Source: Meandrina meandrites (lineage: Eukaryota > Cnidaria > Anthozoa > Scleractinia > Meandrinidae). From it: a stretch of 64,000 nt of DNA. Within the stretch, counting starts at the first letter, position 1; every line of letters begins with the position of its first letter. The translations under genes and the position numbers were made by a program. The stretch lies in contig OY855903.1 of NCBI GenBank assembly GCA_963693305.1, positions 55,246,150 through 55,310,149 of the forward strand, in the 5' to 3' direction. This document shows, piece by piece, positions 37,901-48,196 of this stretch. The notes beneath the pieces were generated by a model. That model was given only the letters and a program-made list of their open reading frames with translations. It was not told the origin of the DNA and did no database searches.

Positions 37901-38107
37901 CTGCTGACGAGACCCAATCAGGTCGAAACAGCTGTCCAGAGTTTGCATTATTGACTTTCAGTTTGGACTCTATCATGTCGTTGTCCCGTTAAGGTTTTTC
38001 ATTTCTACGTAGTGTCAGCCTTGCAGTTTATTGTCTCTGTCCTAATAAATTATTCTGTTCATTTTGTTTTTCAGAACAAGACCTACGACTTCGTGTACCA
38101 TCCATGA
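22924..38107 (+). CDS. Adhesion G-protein-coupled receptor, 19 coding exons, 622 aa
   Basis: Exons in phase: 22924-22966, 23238-23402, 24234-24301, 26062-26212, 27336-27491, 28215-28299, 28888-29071, 29157-29203, 29642-29750, 29859-29962, 30420-30522, 31235-31406, 32148-32223, 32608-32674, 34448-34533, 35195-35324, 35498-35539, 35740-35787, 38075-38107. Exon 1 gives a signal peptide (MAVLLKGLAWILIS). A Ser/Thr-rich start and a short Cys cluster lead into a GAIN-type region ending in a GPS: C294-x-Y-W-D, W302-S, C307, then C319-E-C-T-H-F-S-T, so self-cleavage is expected between F324 and S325. S325-T326-F-A-V would begin the tethered agonist. Seven membrane segments follow from exon 10, with the family motifs WLLMEGLYYY (TM3) and TWLFG at 555-559 (TM6), and a short Lys/Glu-rich tail. 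The extracellular part has no other recognisable adhesion domain. Ligand and G protein are unknown. Subfamily was not assigned. Confidence 0.88.
25140..25932. mobile_element. TIR element in GPCR intron 3
   Basis: Ends are CAGGGACCGCGGAG and CTCCGCGGTCCCTG, with subterminal similarity continuing (AGGGCTATAGCCC-type and TAGCCCTACCACTTTT). An internal inverted pair around 25330-25430 (GCCAGCGTAGCTTGGCG against CGCCAAGCTAGGCTGGC) may be a nested insertion. No transposase frame and no clear target duplication. Confidence 0.65.
26818..27004. mobile_element. MITE in GPCR intron 4
   Basis: TIRs TTAGTATCACCCAACTAGT and ACTAGTTGGGTGATACTATTAA flank about 150 bp without coding capacity. Confidence 0.75.
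27529..27576. repeat. (CAGA)n microsatellite
   Basis: Tandem GACA/CAGA units with a few interruptions directly after GPCR exon 5. Confidence 0.9.
27580..27725 (+). mobile_element. Short MITE, inverted partner at 39020-39178
   Basis: The core AACAATGCCCCTAGCCCTGA and following ATAACAATAGAGGTAGTGTT are shared in reverse orientation with 39020-39178. Ends resemble CACTACCTC and its complement. Confidence 0.65.
30890..31175. repeat. Degenerate repeats in GPCR intron 11
   Basis: Two parts: TTTTAAGGCGGGGGTTCGCC and neighbouring bases resemble, in reverse orientation, 47388-47425; and 30985-31170 holds degenerate TATCCCGTATCCC/TATCCCATT units related to the interior of the MITE at 14169. Confidence 0.45.
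31552..31803. mobile_element. Long foldback element, about 120-bp arms
   Basis: Arms beginning ATTTTAACAAGAAGATTAAC and ending GTTAATCTTCTGTTAAAAT, including ATGACGGCATGAAGTCGTCG-type sequence on both sides and AGAAGTGTGA/TCACACTTCT at the centre, pair almost throughout. Lies in GPCR intron 12. Confidence 0.85.
31848..31907. repeat. Short inverted repeat
   Basis: AATGAAATGATCCTC and GAGGATCATTTCATT around a spacer of about 18 nt, immediately after the foldback element. Confidence 0.7.
32265..32460. repeat. Compound simple repeats
   Basis: Successive (ACAA)n, (CCAA)n, (CCGA)n, (GACA)n and (ACAA)n tetranucleotide tracts in GPCR intron 13. Long minus frames here are translations of the repeat, not genes. 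Confidence 0.9.
32950..33098. mobile_element. Near-perfect 149-bp palindrome
   Basis: GTTATTTACCGGC at the left pairs with GCCGGTAAATAAC at the right; the inner arms include GTCCGTATCGTGAAAAACTG and AATGCTGCCC with their complements, around a short GC-rich centre. Foldback MITE in GPCR intron 14. Confidence 0.88.
33550..33911 (+). repeat. Two diverged tandem copies of a unit of about 195 bp
   Basis: Both copies contain CCGAATGCACAAC/GCGAATGCACAAAC, ACGATCGA-AAACTAC and GAACTTCAAGGCCTTT in the same order, offset by about 195 bp. Intron 14 of the GPCR. Confidence 0.65.
34730..35055. mobile_element. MITE with GGTTATAAGCCCC repeats
   Basis: Ends AAATTCCGGTTATGAGCC and GGGCTTATAACTGGAATTCT are inverted. 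The interior consists of degenerate TTATAAGCCCCTCC units. Intron 15 of the GPCR. Confidence 0.7.
35796..37175 (+). mobile_element. Full-length non-autonomous Mutator-like element
   Basis: 1380 bp with imperfect TIRs of about 110 bp that begin AAGAGAAAATGAGGGGACAG, flanked by the 9-bp duplication GGTATTAGC (35787-35795 and 37176-37184). A 9-bp target duplication plus long TIRs is the Mutator signature. No transposase is encoded. Its 5' duplication contains the splice donor of GPCR exon 18. A second copy in inverse orientation occupies 1-1248. Confidence 0.85.
37526..38041. mobile_element. TIR element in last GPCR intron
   Basis: Arms of about 65 bp: AGACAATAAACTGCAAGG to ACGGGACAACGACATGATA at the left, and the reverse complement at 37972-38035. 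The interior holds two to three tandem TTTTCACATGGTTTTGTCCA units (37629-37698). It ends about 30 bp before the last coding exon. Confidence 0.8.
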
Positions 38108-38246
38108 AAATGACACGAGTTCTGTTTTATGGCTTGACATAATTACAATAATTAGAATAGATCACCAACAGAATGCACGTTGCCGAGTTTCCTTAGTTTT
38201 CTAGCGCTAACAAAATAAGCTTGCAGGGCAATAAGCAATCGTTTGT

Positions 38247-38252
38247 AATAAA
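38247..38252 (+). terminator. Candidate polyadenylation signal of the GPCR gene
   Basis: AATAAA, 140 bp downstream of the GPCR stop codon. It is the nearest such hexamer on the plus strand in a plausible 3' UTR position. Confidence 0.45.
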
Positions 38253-38266
38253 CTATAAAGGATATT

Positions 38267-38449
38267 AGTATATACCACACAAGTGAATAGTGCTTTCCGT
38301 GCGCGCTGATTGGTTAACTCGGAGGTGATTAGCAAAGTACTATTCACCTCCGAGCAGTCGGAGGGAAACAAAATGGCTTCGCGCGTCGCTTTGGGTACCG
38401 AAAGTAATGTTTTGGTCCGCTAGTTATTCAACTTGTGTGGTATATAGTA
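38267..38449. mobile_element. MITE with TATATACCACACAAGT ends
   Basis: TAGTATATACCACACAAGTG and CAACTTGTGTGGTATATAGT are inverted ends. Directly downstream, 38453-38517 is another hairpin (ACAATTATTCACC/GGTGAATAATTGT). Confidence 0.75.
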
Positions 38450-38519
38450 AAACAATTATTCACCTCAGTGTCGGTGAAAGTGGTGGATATTTACCTCCAC
38501 TTCGGTGAATAATTGTTAA

Positions 38520-40930
38520 TTAACTCTTACCTTGGATTAAAGGCAGCCATTAGAGAAAAGAATGAGTACAAAACCAACAATTTTCTACATGATATTTACG
38601 CTTTCTATGCGACCAATCAGTGACATTGGTGGATCACACTGATTTTATATTGCTGACCATGTAAGTTACAAAACCGTTTTCAGTTGATAAAAAGGACAAA
38701 TTTTAGTTTAAAAAAGCTTGTGTTTTAAAACGTTCAGAGGATAACAATTTTTGGGTTTCTGAAATTTATTATGATCTATCTGGATCAGTTAAAAAACAAA
38801 AAGAGTACCAGGACAGACAGGGTTTTTCGTGTGCCAGTCGATCAGTTTTAGATCCACTGATGAAGTGAAATTAACACAAGAACACGGTCAACTTCAGAGT
38901 GAGGTTGAAATAACAGCCGCTAACAAAATCTCTCCCCAGTCTTCCTATCATTCACTTACCTTAGGGGTCTGGAGAAAGCGAGGAAACAGAGCAAAAGCTG
39001 TAAAGTAGCACCCACGGGGAGTAAGACACTACCTCCCTGGAACCTCTATTTTCATTCGCCCGCTGTAAACACTACCTCTATTGTTATTCAGGGCTAGGGG
39101 CATTGTTATGACCTGTTATCTATTGTTTGAAGAACCAATAAAGTAACTCGTTCCGAGAGGTAGTGGGCGACCCCCCACGGGGTTTATTTCGTCAAAGAGC
39201 TGGCGCGAGAAGTGCATTTCATTATCTGTGAATGTTTTCTTTTTCCCTCTTTTCCCAGTAAACAGGAGTAAGAACAACCAATATAAATAGCTCATTACGT
39301 CCACATAGACATGATCACAAACACTGTTTCAGTCTGGGTTTTCACATTCTCGTCTCCATAGCCCTCTTCGCTTCTCTTAGCCAGCAGGGCCTTGGCACGA
39401 GAAACGAAGGGCTCTGGGGACATGGGATTTTTGAATTAATTCGAATTTTTTTTATTGGCCGTTTGAAACAAAGAAATCTTGAGCGGAAGAAAAAGGCGCC
39501 ATGACTCTCCCATACAGTATATATAAACATCACGACTGCATACATGAAGACCGGAAGTCCTAGAATCTAGGACTGGACATCCTTTGTCTCCAGAGCCCTT
39601 CTTTAAAGATAAGGTTTCAAAGATAAGGTTTTAATTTAATAATCGCAGCTCAAAGTTCAAAACATTACCGGTATCCTGACGATTTACTAAGTGTTTTTGG
39701 AGCTTTACTTAAAAAGTTCTACGTATTAGCGATATGCCATTTGTCAAAGCACTTTGGTTCGGATGCAGAACATTTAAAAAGTAAAAACACTCGTTTACCT
39801 GAGGAAATGGAAATATGTTTACTATCAGCAACTAGTTATCGATCCTTGCTTATACTAACACTTCCATATGAACCAAATTCACCGAAATAAAAAGAAAAGC
39901 TGCCTGAGACGTTTGACGGCGGTGAAAGGATCTACACTTGTTAACTTGTTTCAGGATTAAGATTCAATAAACACAAGGTCTCAATTCCTTTTGTTTATCG
40001 TAATCACTTTTTCTGTAACACGAAAGGGCTTAGTGAAGAAGGTTTTATTTTAAGGAAACCTCTACGCTGACGTTAAATTGTTTGAATTATTGCCTAAATT
40101 CCAAATTTTACGGGACAAGCTAAGGGAGAAATAGCATTTAATAGCAACTGAACAATAAATGGGAACGTTTATGGCTTTTAAATTTCAAATTCCCAGAGGC
40201 AAGAATTTTTGATTTTATGACGTGTAATGGTTGCCGCTATTGTTGGGAAGCGGACCATTACCAGTCATAAAATCCAAAATGGCGGCACTTGGGAAATTGT
40301 TAAAAAAATAATAAAATATGAAAATAAGTCTCTGTAAACCCCGGTAGAGTCGAGTTTCGTTGCTTTCCATTGTACTTTTCAATTAGATCAACACTTTTCT
40401 ACAATTTCCTAAATCCACAGAGTTGCTTCTTGCGTTGTAGTTTAGGCATAAAATAGAAAGAAGCCTTTCTGTGTCGAAAAGTCGGCAAAACATGTAGCAA
40501 AGTAACTGATCATAAAGGCGCATTTACGCCATATTTTCATTTTCATTTCCTTTTTCATTTTCCATCACTTTCCCGTTGCCACAATAGGCAATTAACCTGA
40601 ATGTGAAATATGAAAAGCCCTACAATACGTAAACAATCTTTCACGTGACTCGAGAGTCAGGCGTTTTAATCTTATGCCTATTCTAATGCTCGAAACGGGT
40701 TGCGAGGAACAGACTTCAATCGCGACGTTTCGCCGAAGGACAGGAATTTTACAATCTACACCAAGATTACACTTAACAAAATACTAAGGTAAGAATCCAC
40801 ACAGTCCTCTCACAGATGCTCTCAAACCCGGGTCTCAAAGCACATGACCTACGCATTTAAGATGTGTGCTAACTATACTGTGGATTTCTTCCGTTCATAT
40901 CCGCTACGTTAAGGTCCGTGAATAGTCTTA
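38520..40930. other. Intergenic between GPCR and SLC15 gene
   Basis: Holds the MITE partner at 39020-39178, a palindromic stretch at 40205-40285 (ATTTTATGACGTGTAATGGT against its near complement) and otherwise AT-rich sequence. A 5' UTR exon of the SLC15 gene probably lies somewhere upstream of 41530, since a splice acceptor immediately precedes its ATG. Confidence 0.5.
39020..39178 (-). mobile_element. Short MITE, inverted partner of 27580-27725
   Basis: Carries TCAGGGCTAGGGGCATTGTT and flanking sequence complementary to the copy in GPCR intron 5; ends show ACACTACCTCCCTGGAACC. Confidence 0.65.
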
Positions 40931-41165
40931 TACCTGATTCACACCAACAGAACATGTTTAGTTAAACCAGGTTTAAGAAAATGAAAATCAGCAACAGAAA
41001 ACTGACAGACTAGACAGGGTTCAAGTATGCTCTAACTTGTGCTTTCATTGCGCTAAATTTGAAGTCTATAAACATCAGTCAGCAACTTCCATGAAGAAAA
41101 CAATTTTAAACCGTGTTTAACTAAACAACATTTAAACATGTTTAAGCTTTGGTGTGAATGGTGTA
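40931..41165 (+). mobile_element. MITE with TA-type target, second copy at 63711
   Basis: Starts TACCTGATTCACACCAACAG and ends TTTGGTGTGAATGGTGTA, forming imperfect TIRs, with AACATGTTTAGTTAAAC subterminal on both sides. About 90 percent like 63711-63955 by eye. It lies 370 bp upstream of the SLC15 start codon. Confidence 0.8.
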
Positions 41166-41535
41166 TAAGGTTAAATCTTTCTCAATTGGCTGTATTTTTC
41201 ACTGTTTGAATAAGTACGTGTGGTTTGCCAAGTATTTTAACTTCCTGAGTGTCGAGTCAGTGATCTGTGGAAGTTTAATGATAAACATACAAACGCGATT
41301 CGTAGCAAGGCCAGTAATTTCGCCATCTTTAATTGGCTTTTATTACCTGTAAGGGTGTATATTTTACTATCGAACTTGCGTAAGGAAGTGCACACTACCC
41401 TAGTGTACGCAAAACTTAGTTTGATTCAGCTATGTTCGATTATTCACGGCCGCAACAGTCAGGAAAGTACAACAGAGAAAACGCCGTGACACTAACAATC
41501 AAATTCAAATTTTGTTCCTGTTCTATTTAGGAACA

Positions 41536-44500
41536 ATGGCGTCTCATGACGACGACTCACTCTCTCTAATCCAGGATGATAACACAGAAACGCAGATAGA
41601 AGTCACTGGATCTCATTTACAAGAGCCACAGGAGCCAGCATCCAACAGAACGAGATATCTTGTGGTCCTTTGTATTTTAGTCGTCGAGCTTTGTGAACGT
41701 CTTACATTCTATGGCGTGACAGCTAATCTGGTGTTTTATTGTAAAAATGTCCTCAAGCTTGCCTCACCGCTACCCAGTACAGTCGCGTTGGCATTTCAAG
41801 GTACGATGTCTGTTTAGAAGGTATAAGTATACTAGTAGGAAAAGATCGTTGATTAAAAGTTGGGTTTGAGGTACTATGCGAAAGTTAAACTCAATCCTTG
41901 CATATACTGGATACGTTTGGGGCAGAACTATTAATATGCTAGTAAAATTACTGCTGGCTTCAATTGAAACAATAATGTAATAAATCAAAAATCAATTGAA
42001 TTCGCAAACAGAGAATATGGGCGGAAGTCAACGAAGAAAGCGTGCCCGGCATTTACGAACTATCATTATTACCATGCTGTCGTCAACTAAATAGTCATTT
42101 ATTTATTTTCATTCGAAAGGTTTTTGTTAAATAAGTCTTGAAGTGTGTAGCCATTACAACATTAGTCTTGAAGTGGTTAACTGAAACTTTCACATTAAAT
42201 TAAGGAAACTTATTTTTCCCTAAGGAACGTGTTTCTTCACTCCTGTAATTGGTGGATGGATAGCCGACACGAAGGTCGGGCGATACAAGACCATATATGG
42301 ATGCTCCCTGCTCTACATAGTCGGCACCGTGCTCCTCACGGCCACTACTTCGGCCTACGCTTTGAGCATATCAAGTAAGGAAGGATTTCTTGCTGTGTCA
42401 CTCGTTCTCATTGCCATAGCAACAGGGGGAATCAAGGCAAACGTGGGCCTAATAGGAGCAGACCAAGTACAGGATGAAGGACCCGAGATGGTGCAAAAAT
42501 TTTTCAACTGGTTTTACTGGTTTATTCAGGTTGGCTCGCTGATTGCGTTCACCGCTGTTGTGTACGTCCAACAACAAATCTCGTTTTTCTATGGTTACCT
42601 GATAACCGCCGTTTCTATTGCCTGTGCAACTATTCTTCTCGTCATCGGAAGAAAGCATTACATACTACACCCACCAGAAGGTAGTTACCTAGCAGATACT
42701 CTCCGCATCATTGGTGGAGGACTGAGGGACAAACTCTGTTGCAAGAAAAATTCATTTGGTACTCACTGGCTGGATGGAGCTAAACATGCTTTTGGAGGAA
42801 AGTTTCCTGACGAAATGGTGGAAGGTGTAAAATCAGTGGTTCGGTTGATTCCAATATTATTAACCTCCATATTCTTTTGGATTATGTTTAGTCAGGTTAG
42901 TGGTTTGGGATGGAGAGGGGGAAGGAGGGAGGGGGGGGGGGGGGGGTTGCTTATATTGAAAGCTATTCAGCAGGACTTTGATGTGCTATTGTTTGTTATG
43001 CTGAGCAAGGGCGATTTTAACTTCTAAAGTGATTTTCTTGCTTTAAAATTGACATGAGAATTTCCTGAAACTCTCTTGTGCGTCATCATTCCTGTTCAAC
43101 TGAAATGCAGTTTTCAGATATCACGTGACGCGTGTCGAAGCTGCATAACTCCCTCGGACCAACAAAATTCACTATCTCCCTAGGGCGACAGCAGCTTGAG
43201 CCATGAACTTGAGCCTGTCCGGACATGCGGTCGAAACCACATTATAAACGCAAAGCAATTCAAATTCGTGGTCAAAAGCGAACTTTTATTCATTATTTTG
43301 TTCACACTCGGGATTCAACAGTTAAAATGTTAAAATTTATACCATAGCAAACAAAAGATTCCGGGGTTAGTAATCTTCCTATTCCCTAGATAAATTCCTC
43401 GAAAAATTTCAATTGGGCGTTTTCTTTTATTTTAAACAACCTTCCAAAGTTTCAAAATTTGTCGCTTTCGGCCATTCCCCAGCAAACGAAGGAGTGGGCT
43501 CTAGTTTTCTTGCGACGTCATCGAAGGAGATTGATGCGAATCTGCGGTTAGTTACGATCTTTACGGTTTAAGAAGAAAGCTTGTATTGCCCGACTCTTGT
43601 TTGGAGGTATGGCATAACACTCAATGACTGCCTCCACGGTTAACAGTGAGTTTTGTTTCTCTTCGGACCTCGTTTTTTTTTTACGGGAAACATTGAGATA
43701 GCTCAGCAAAACTTAATCTAGGTATGATTTTTTCTGTATAGACAGTCATTAATGGGGCACTGTCACGGACATTTTTTGGCTTTTTTAGTAAAACGGCACC
43801 AAAACTACGACTAAGTACTTTCAACCATACAGGAAATGCTCCTAGAACAAAAAGTGAAGGATATCTAGCAAATTGTTTAAAGAAGAGGGTGACCGTATAG
43901 TTTTCATCAATTTTTCCAAACTTGATGAAAACAGAACTCGAAAAAAGTCAGGCTGACTTTTTCAAGTTGAGATCAAAAGCTCCTGATGCAATCACAGTGA
44001 TATCACTCTTTATTTAGTTTCAGCAGAAACTCATAAGGTTATGGGTTTCTGGCTTCAGTACACTGGTATAGTAATTTTAAGAAAACTTGACCGACGTTAA
44101 TAGGTTTCCAACGGTGTAAACATGTTTTGGGGCTCTTCAATTTTTGAAGTTATGCTCGTGACAGTGTCCCTTTAAGTAATAATGTTTTGAAAAATACGCT
44201 AGTCTCCTCCTTTTAAAAAGGGAACCTTTTTAATTCCTTGAAACACAGCTACAATAAAAGGTTTATAAATTTTTATTTCAACGAGTCACTCTACATTTTT
44301 TCTTTTTTTTTTTCGTAGAGCCTCACCACCTACCTCTTGCAAGGTTCTTACATGAATTTAACTGTCACCGATAACGTTTCATTCCCAGCAGCGACACTCA
44401 ATGTTTTTGAAAACCTGTCCTTACTGATAGTCATCCCTTTTATTGACCGAGTCTTGTACCCAGGCCTCCGCCGTATTGGCTTCAACTTCACCCCACTGCG

Positions 44501-46008
44501 CAGAATCGGTGCTGGATTGCTCTTCGCCGCTGGCTCGGTGGCTTTGGCGGGAATCATTGAAGTTGAACGGAAACATAGCTATGGCACATTCAAACAAGAT
44601 GTTTTCAATAAAACTGTAAACGCATCCACTATGAGTGTGTTTTATCAAGTGCCCCAGTACATTCTGCTAGGAACAAGTGAAGCACTGGCGTCTGTGGCAG
44701 GTAGACAATTTTTTTAGCTAAGTTAACTTTTTTTTTAATCCAACAGAGGGAGGTTTGATGTTTCTGGCTTTTCTAGGCCCCACGTGGCGTTTTTCCCTAG
44801 TCATCCCTTTTATTGACCGAGTCAATAAACGATCAATATTCCAACAAACGATCTGTAATGATGCAATCTCCCCCCAGCTGAAATCACTATGGGGGTACCT
44901 CAGGGCAGTATTCTTGGGCCACTGCTATTCTTAGTGTACATAAACGGTATTCAATCTGTCTTACAACACTCAAAGATGACTATGTTCGCTGATGATATGG
45001 CGTTTTATTGCCATGAGAGCTGCCCAAATGACTTGCAATAAAAACTGAATGCGGACTTGGCAGCGATTACATCCTGGCTGAATGACAACAATTTGACATT
45101 AAATGTTGCAAAGTCGACGTTCATGATCATTGGTAACAACTCCAAACTAAGTCAATTTAACGATATAGATCTTATGGCTAATAACAGTCAACTGGAGAAA
45201 GTAACAAATTTCAAGTACCTTGGTGTAACTATAAACCAGCACCTAACCTGGCATGACCATATTGATCAAATTCAAAGAAAAGTCTCGAAAAGGCTGGGGG
45301 TTTTACGGAGAATTAAACATCTGCTTCCTGCCTATGCCAGAAAAATTTATGTCATGACAATGGTCATCCCAATACTTGAATATGCCAGTATTGTTTGGGG
45401 CGATAAGAACAACAAAGTCCTAATGGATTCAATTCAGGTTCTCCAAAGTAAAGCTGCTAAATTGGTCCTGGATAGGTCGCCATATTCGTCTTCATCCTCA
45501 GCACTTTCAGACCTAAACTGGATGAACCTGTCTGCCAGAAGGCAAATGCAACGTTGTATCCATATGTATAATTTAGTCAATGACAACAGTAGAAATAACA
45601 TCATTGTACGAGGACAAGACTATCATAGCTATAACACCCGCTCTAAGGAAATCATTCGGACTACAAAATCTGTTACCAACTGGGGACTTCTTAGATCTTT
45701 TAACAGTGTTTTGACTGACTGGAATGATCTGTCGCCAACTACAAAAAAACTATCTTTTAGAGATTTTAAGAATGTTTTGCGCAAAACATTCATGTAAATA
45801 GGAGTTAAATGACTAATTGTATTTTTATATATTTTTACTACGAGTTTTAATTTTTAACTTCATATATTTTTAGCTGTATATTTTTTAGCTTTTTAGAGGG
45901 TTTTAATCAATGCTGTTATAATTTTGATTTAATTTAAGTTGATGCCTTCATTTTTATTTCAGGACCTCCCTGAAAACCACATTAGTGAGTGGAGCCTCCT
46001 GCATAAAG

Positions 46009-46042
<34 letters not shown>

Positions 46043-46871
46043 GTGCTGTCTATAATTTGTACAGTTTATATAAATTCTATTTTTTCTCCTAGCCAATTTA
46101 AATGGCTTTGCTTTCAGATTTTTTTCTCATAACCAGTTTCGGTCATTCAGTAAATTTTAAACACACAGTAGCCTCCATTTGGCTTCGATATTGTGCGAGG
46201 ATGAATGCGGTGAAAATTACCTCTTCCTCAAAGATCACAGTTTTCCACGAGCATCGCTCTCAAAAAAGCTGTTTGTTTTGACCGCGAGCAATTATTATAT
46301 CCCGGCAAATTACTTTTGTCAAATAAAGGTTATTTTTAATATTAAGAGTAAATTACCAATTTGAAAGTTTAAGCCGGTATTGGCTTGTTGTATCGAAGTG
46401 ATTTATTCAAGGTTAATCAGAGAGACCCACATTGATAAAACCTGTTTCATTCCAGGTCTTGAATTTGCCTATTCCCAGTCCCCCGCTGCCCTGCGTGGCG
46501 TGGTGATGGGTGTGTGCTTGGCTATGGTCGGCTTGGGTTATTACGTAGCTAGCTTGTTGGCTGACATTGTCAAAATCGCCTCAAACGGCAAGTGGTACCC
46601 TGAAGACCTCAGCGATGGCAAGCTTGAATATTACATGTTCCTGTTAGCTGGTCTCATGCTGGTCGACGCAGCTGTGTTCCTTTTCGTGGCAGTTAGGTAT
46701 CGATACGTCCAGCTTCCTGATGAAGAAAACCCTGTTAATGATGATGACAGTGAGTGCGACAGCATTGAAAGAACAGAGCGTCCAAATTGTTTATTTGTTT
46801 GCGCTACCGCGGAACGACCGCTAAAAAATAGTAGCAATATTTTCTGCGATATGCGGAACTACGGACCGTGA
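41536..46871 (+). CDS. SLC15A3/A4-like proton-coupled peptide/histidine transporter, 577 aa
   Basis: Four coding exons join in phase: 41536-41800, 42225-42895, 44319-44700, 46456-46871. The product is a POT/PTR-family 12-TM transporter. The first TM region carries ELCERLTFYGVTANLV, matching the E-R-x-x-F-Y-G proton-coupling motif; the next exon gives the PTR signature TPVIGGWIADTKVGRYKT and GGIKANVG. Length equals the usual vertebrate PHT size (about 577), and these members export histidine and small peptides from endolysosomes. The acidic N-terminus (MASHDDDS) is cytosolic by family topology. A TTTAG acceptor lies 6 nt before the ATG, so a non-coding first exon is expected. Intron 2 has a MITE and intron 3 a LINE. 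A 16-G tract follows the exon 2 donor by 35 bp. Substrate assignment is by family only. Confidence 0.88.
42931..42946. repeat. Poly-G tract, 16 G
   Basis: Uninterrupted guanines 35 bp inside SLC15 intron 2. Confidence 0.9.
43754..44170. mobile_element. MITE with GGGGCACTGTCACG ends
   Basis: GGGGCACTGTCACG and CGTGACAGTGTCCC form the TIRs, with further subterminal pairing. Lies in SLC15 intron 2. Confidence 0.75.
44798..44823 (+). repeat. Intronic 26-bp copy of SLC15 exon 3 sequence
   Basis: TAGTCATCCCTTTTATTGAC and the following CGAGTC are identical to 44428-44453 inside exon 3, 370 bp upstream, and abut the 5' end of the LINE fragment. Confidence 0.85.
44826..46009 (+). mobile_element. 5'-truncated LINE with RT core remnant
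   Basis: From about 44885 the plus strand encodes the end of a non-LTR reverse transcriptase: a VPQGSILGPLLFLVYING block, then MFADDMAF with the catalytic F-A-D-D. An in-frame TAA at 45039-45041 breaks the frame, after which 246 codons (45057-45797) continue through KYLGVTINQHLTWHDHI to the C-terminal WNDLSPTTKKLSFRDFK. The fingers domain and the endonuclease are missing. The 3' end runs into an (ATT)n tract at 46010-46041, the usual tail of such elements. It is an inactive insertion in SLC15 intron 3. Confidence 0.85.
46010..46041. repeat. (ATT)n microsatellite, LINE tail
   Basis: About ten ATT units at the 3' end of the LINE. Confidence 0.9.
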
Positions 46872-47599
46872 TTATTCTTGTTATCATGAAACTGAATGTA
46901 ATTGTTTCGATCCCCAGGGGGGTGTAAATTATGGATTTTGGTTTCACTTAGGGTTTTCAGAACAGAAAGCCCGATATTTTTTAGCCGTCGAGGTCTCGTT
47001 AATGTGGGGGTACACCCGATTTTGAGGGAAATTTTAAGAGATTTAAGGAAGGGATAGAAGAAAGAAAATTATTTCTGAAACACTAACAGACAGTTGACCG
47101 CCACGCAAGAGCACCCCAGGTTGTCAGGGGACTGTTTGGGTGTCCATATACTAATTTATAACTTCAAATTCTAATTTTAAAATCACATAAAATCTTTAAT
47201 ATTTCCTATTTCTCCAAATTTTACTAATCCTTTGAGAAAAACTATCTCTTTCCAAACATCCCCAAAAATCCCCCAAACATTTACAAAACACCGCTAAACA
47301 TAGCTTTGTGAAATGAGCATAGAGTTTCTGGATTACTTGAAACGCGGACGAGATCTAGATATTCGCATTAAACCAAGTTTAGCGGTGGAAAAACAGGCTT
47401 CAGGTGTACCCCCGCCTTAAGGGTTGTGAGTGAAGAAATAAAAATCGCCTTGGTACTGTGGTGGCGGTCTAGATCTAACAGACATGAAAAGTTGTATGTT
47501 TTAGATGTTAAAAAAGCTTAAGTCTTGTCTAGAGCAAGAGGACCTTGTATATACGCCATAATTGCTTAAAATATTATATCAGCAGAATCCAAACTGCAT

Positions 47600-48075
47600 C
47601 ATATCAGAAACCCATAAGGGTTGAAACGTGTAACTCCCTATGATTCACATTGTACAAAGCGTTTGAACATTCGTTTTCATTAAGTACCATATTTGGAAAA
47701 TCACGAGAAAAAAATCAACCAATCAAAATTGCAATATCTGGATTAAATTCATAGCGCGCGCTAGCTCGCGCTAAATGGCGTAATCTTGTTTGAACAATTT
47801 GGGTTGAATAAAGTTAAATTTGGTTAAATTCTTCTGTTTCGTCGTCATCCAGTAGTCTGGAGAACTTCACTTGATACTGTAATTAATTTCTTTAGTTTCT
47901 GTGAGTAATTTAAGGCGTTTTGGTCGAAATTCAAGTGACGTGTGCCGTTACGTGTGTAAATCATTCTCGTACAAACTCTTTGTGTTGCCAAATATGGTAC
48001 TTGGCAAAACTGAATATTTGAACGCTGTGAACGCGCGTTACACGTTTCAACTCCTTATGAGTTTCTGATCATATA
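47600..48075. mobile_element. TIR element
   Basis: Ends CATATCAGAAACCCATAAGG and CTTATGAGTTTCTGATCATA with GTTGAAACGTGTAAC and its complement just inside; a further inner pair is AAGTACCATATTTGG and AAATATGGTACTT. No coding capacity seen. Confidence 0.8.
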
Positions 48076-48132
48076 ACAGCTGCTATTGGAGAAATGTTGA
48101 CACAAATTGTAAAAAAGAAAATTATATCATCC

Positions 48133-48138
48133 TTTATT
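48133..48138 (-). terminator. Candidate polyadenylation signal of the PLA2-like gene
   Basis: AATAAA on the minus strand, about 60 bp past the stop codon. Confidence 0.55.
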
Positions 48139-48196
48139 TACTTAATTTTTTCTTACAAAATGAACAAAGTAATTTAGTAAAAGATCGTTAACTACT

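Larger units (their letters stand above)
46872..48196. other. Convergent intergenic region
   Basis: Between the 3' ends of the SLC15 gene and the PLA2-like gene. It contains a TIR element at 47600-48075 and a minus-strand AATAAA at 48138-48133 that fits the PLA2-like gene. Confidence 0.55.
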
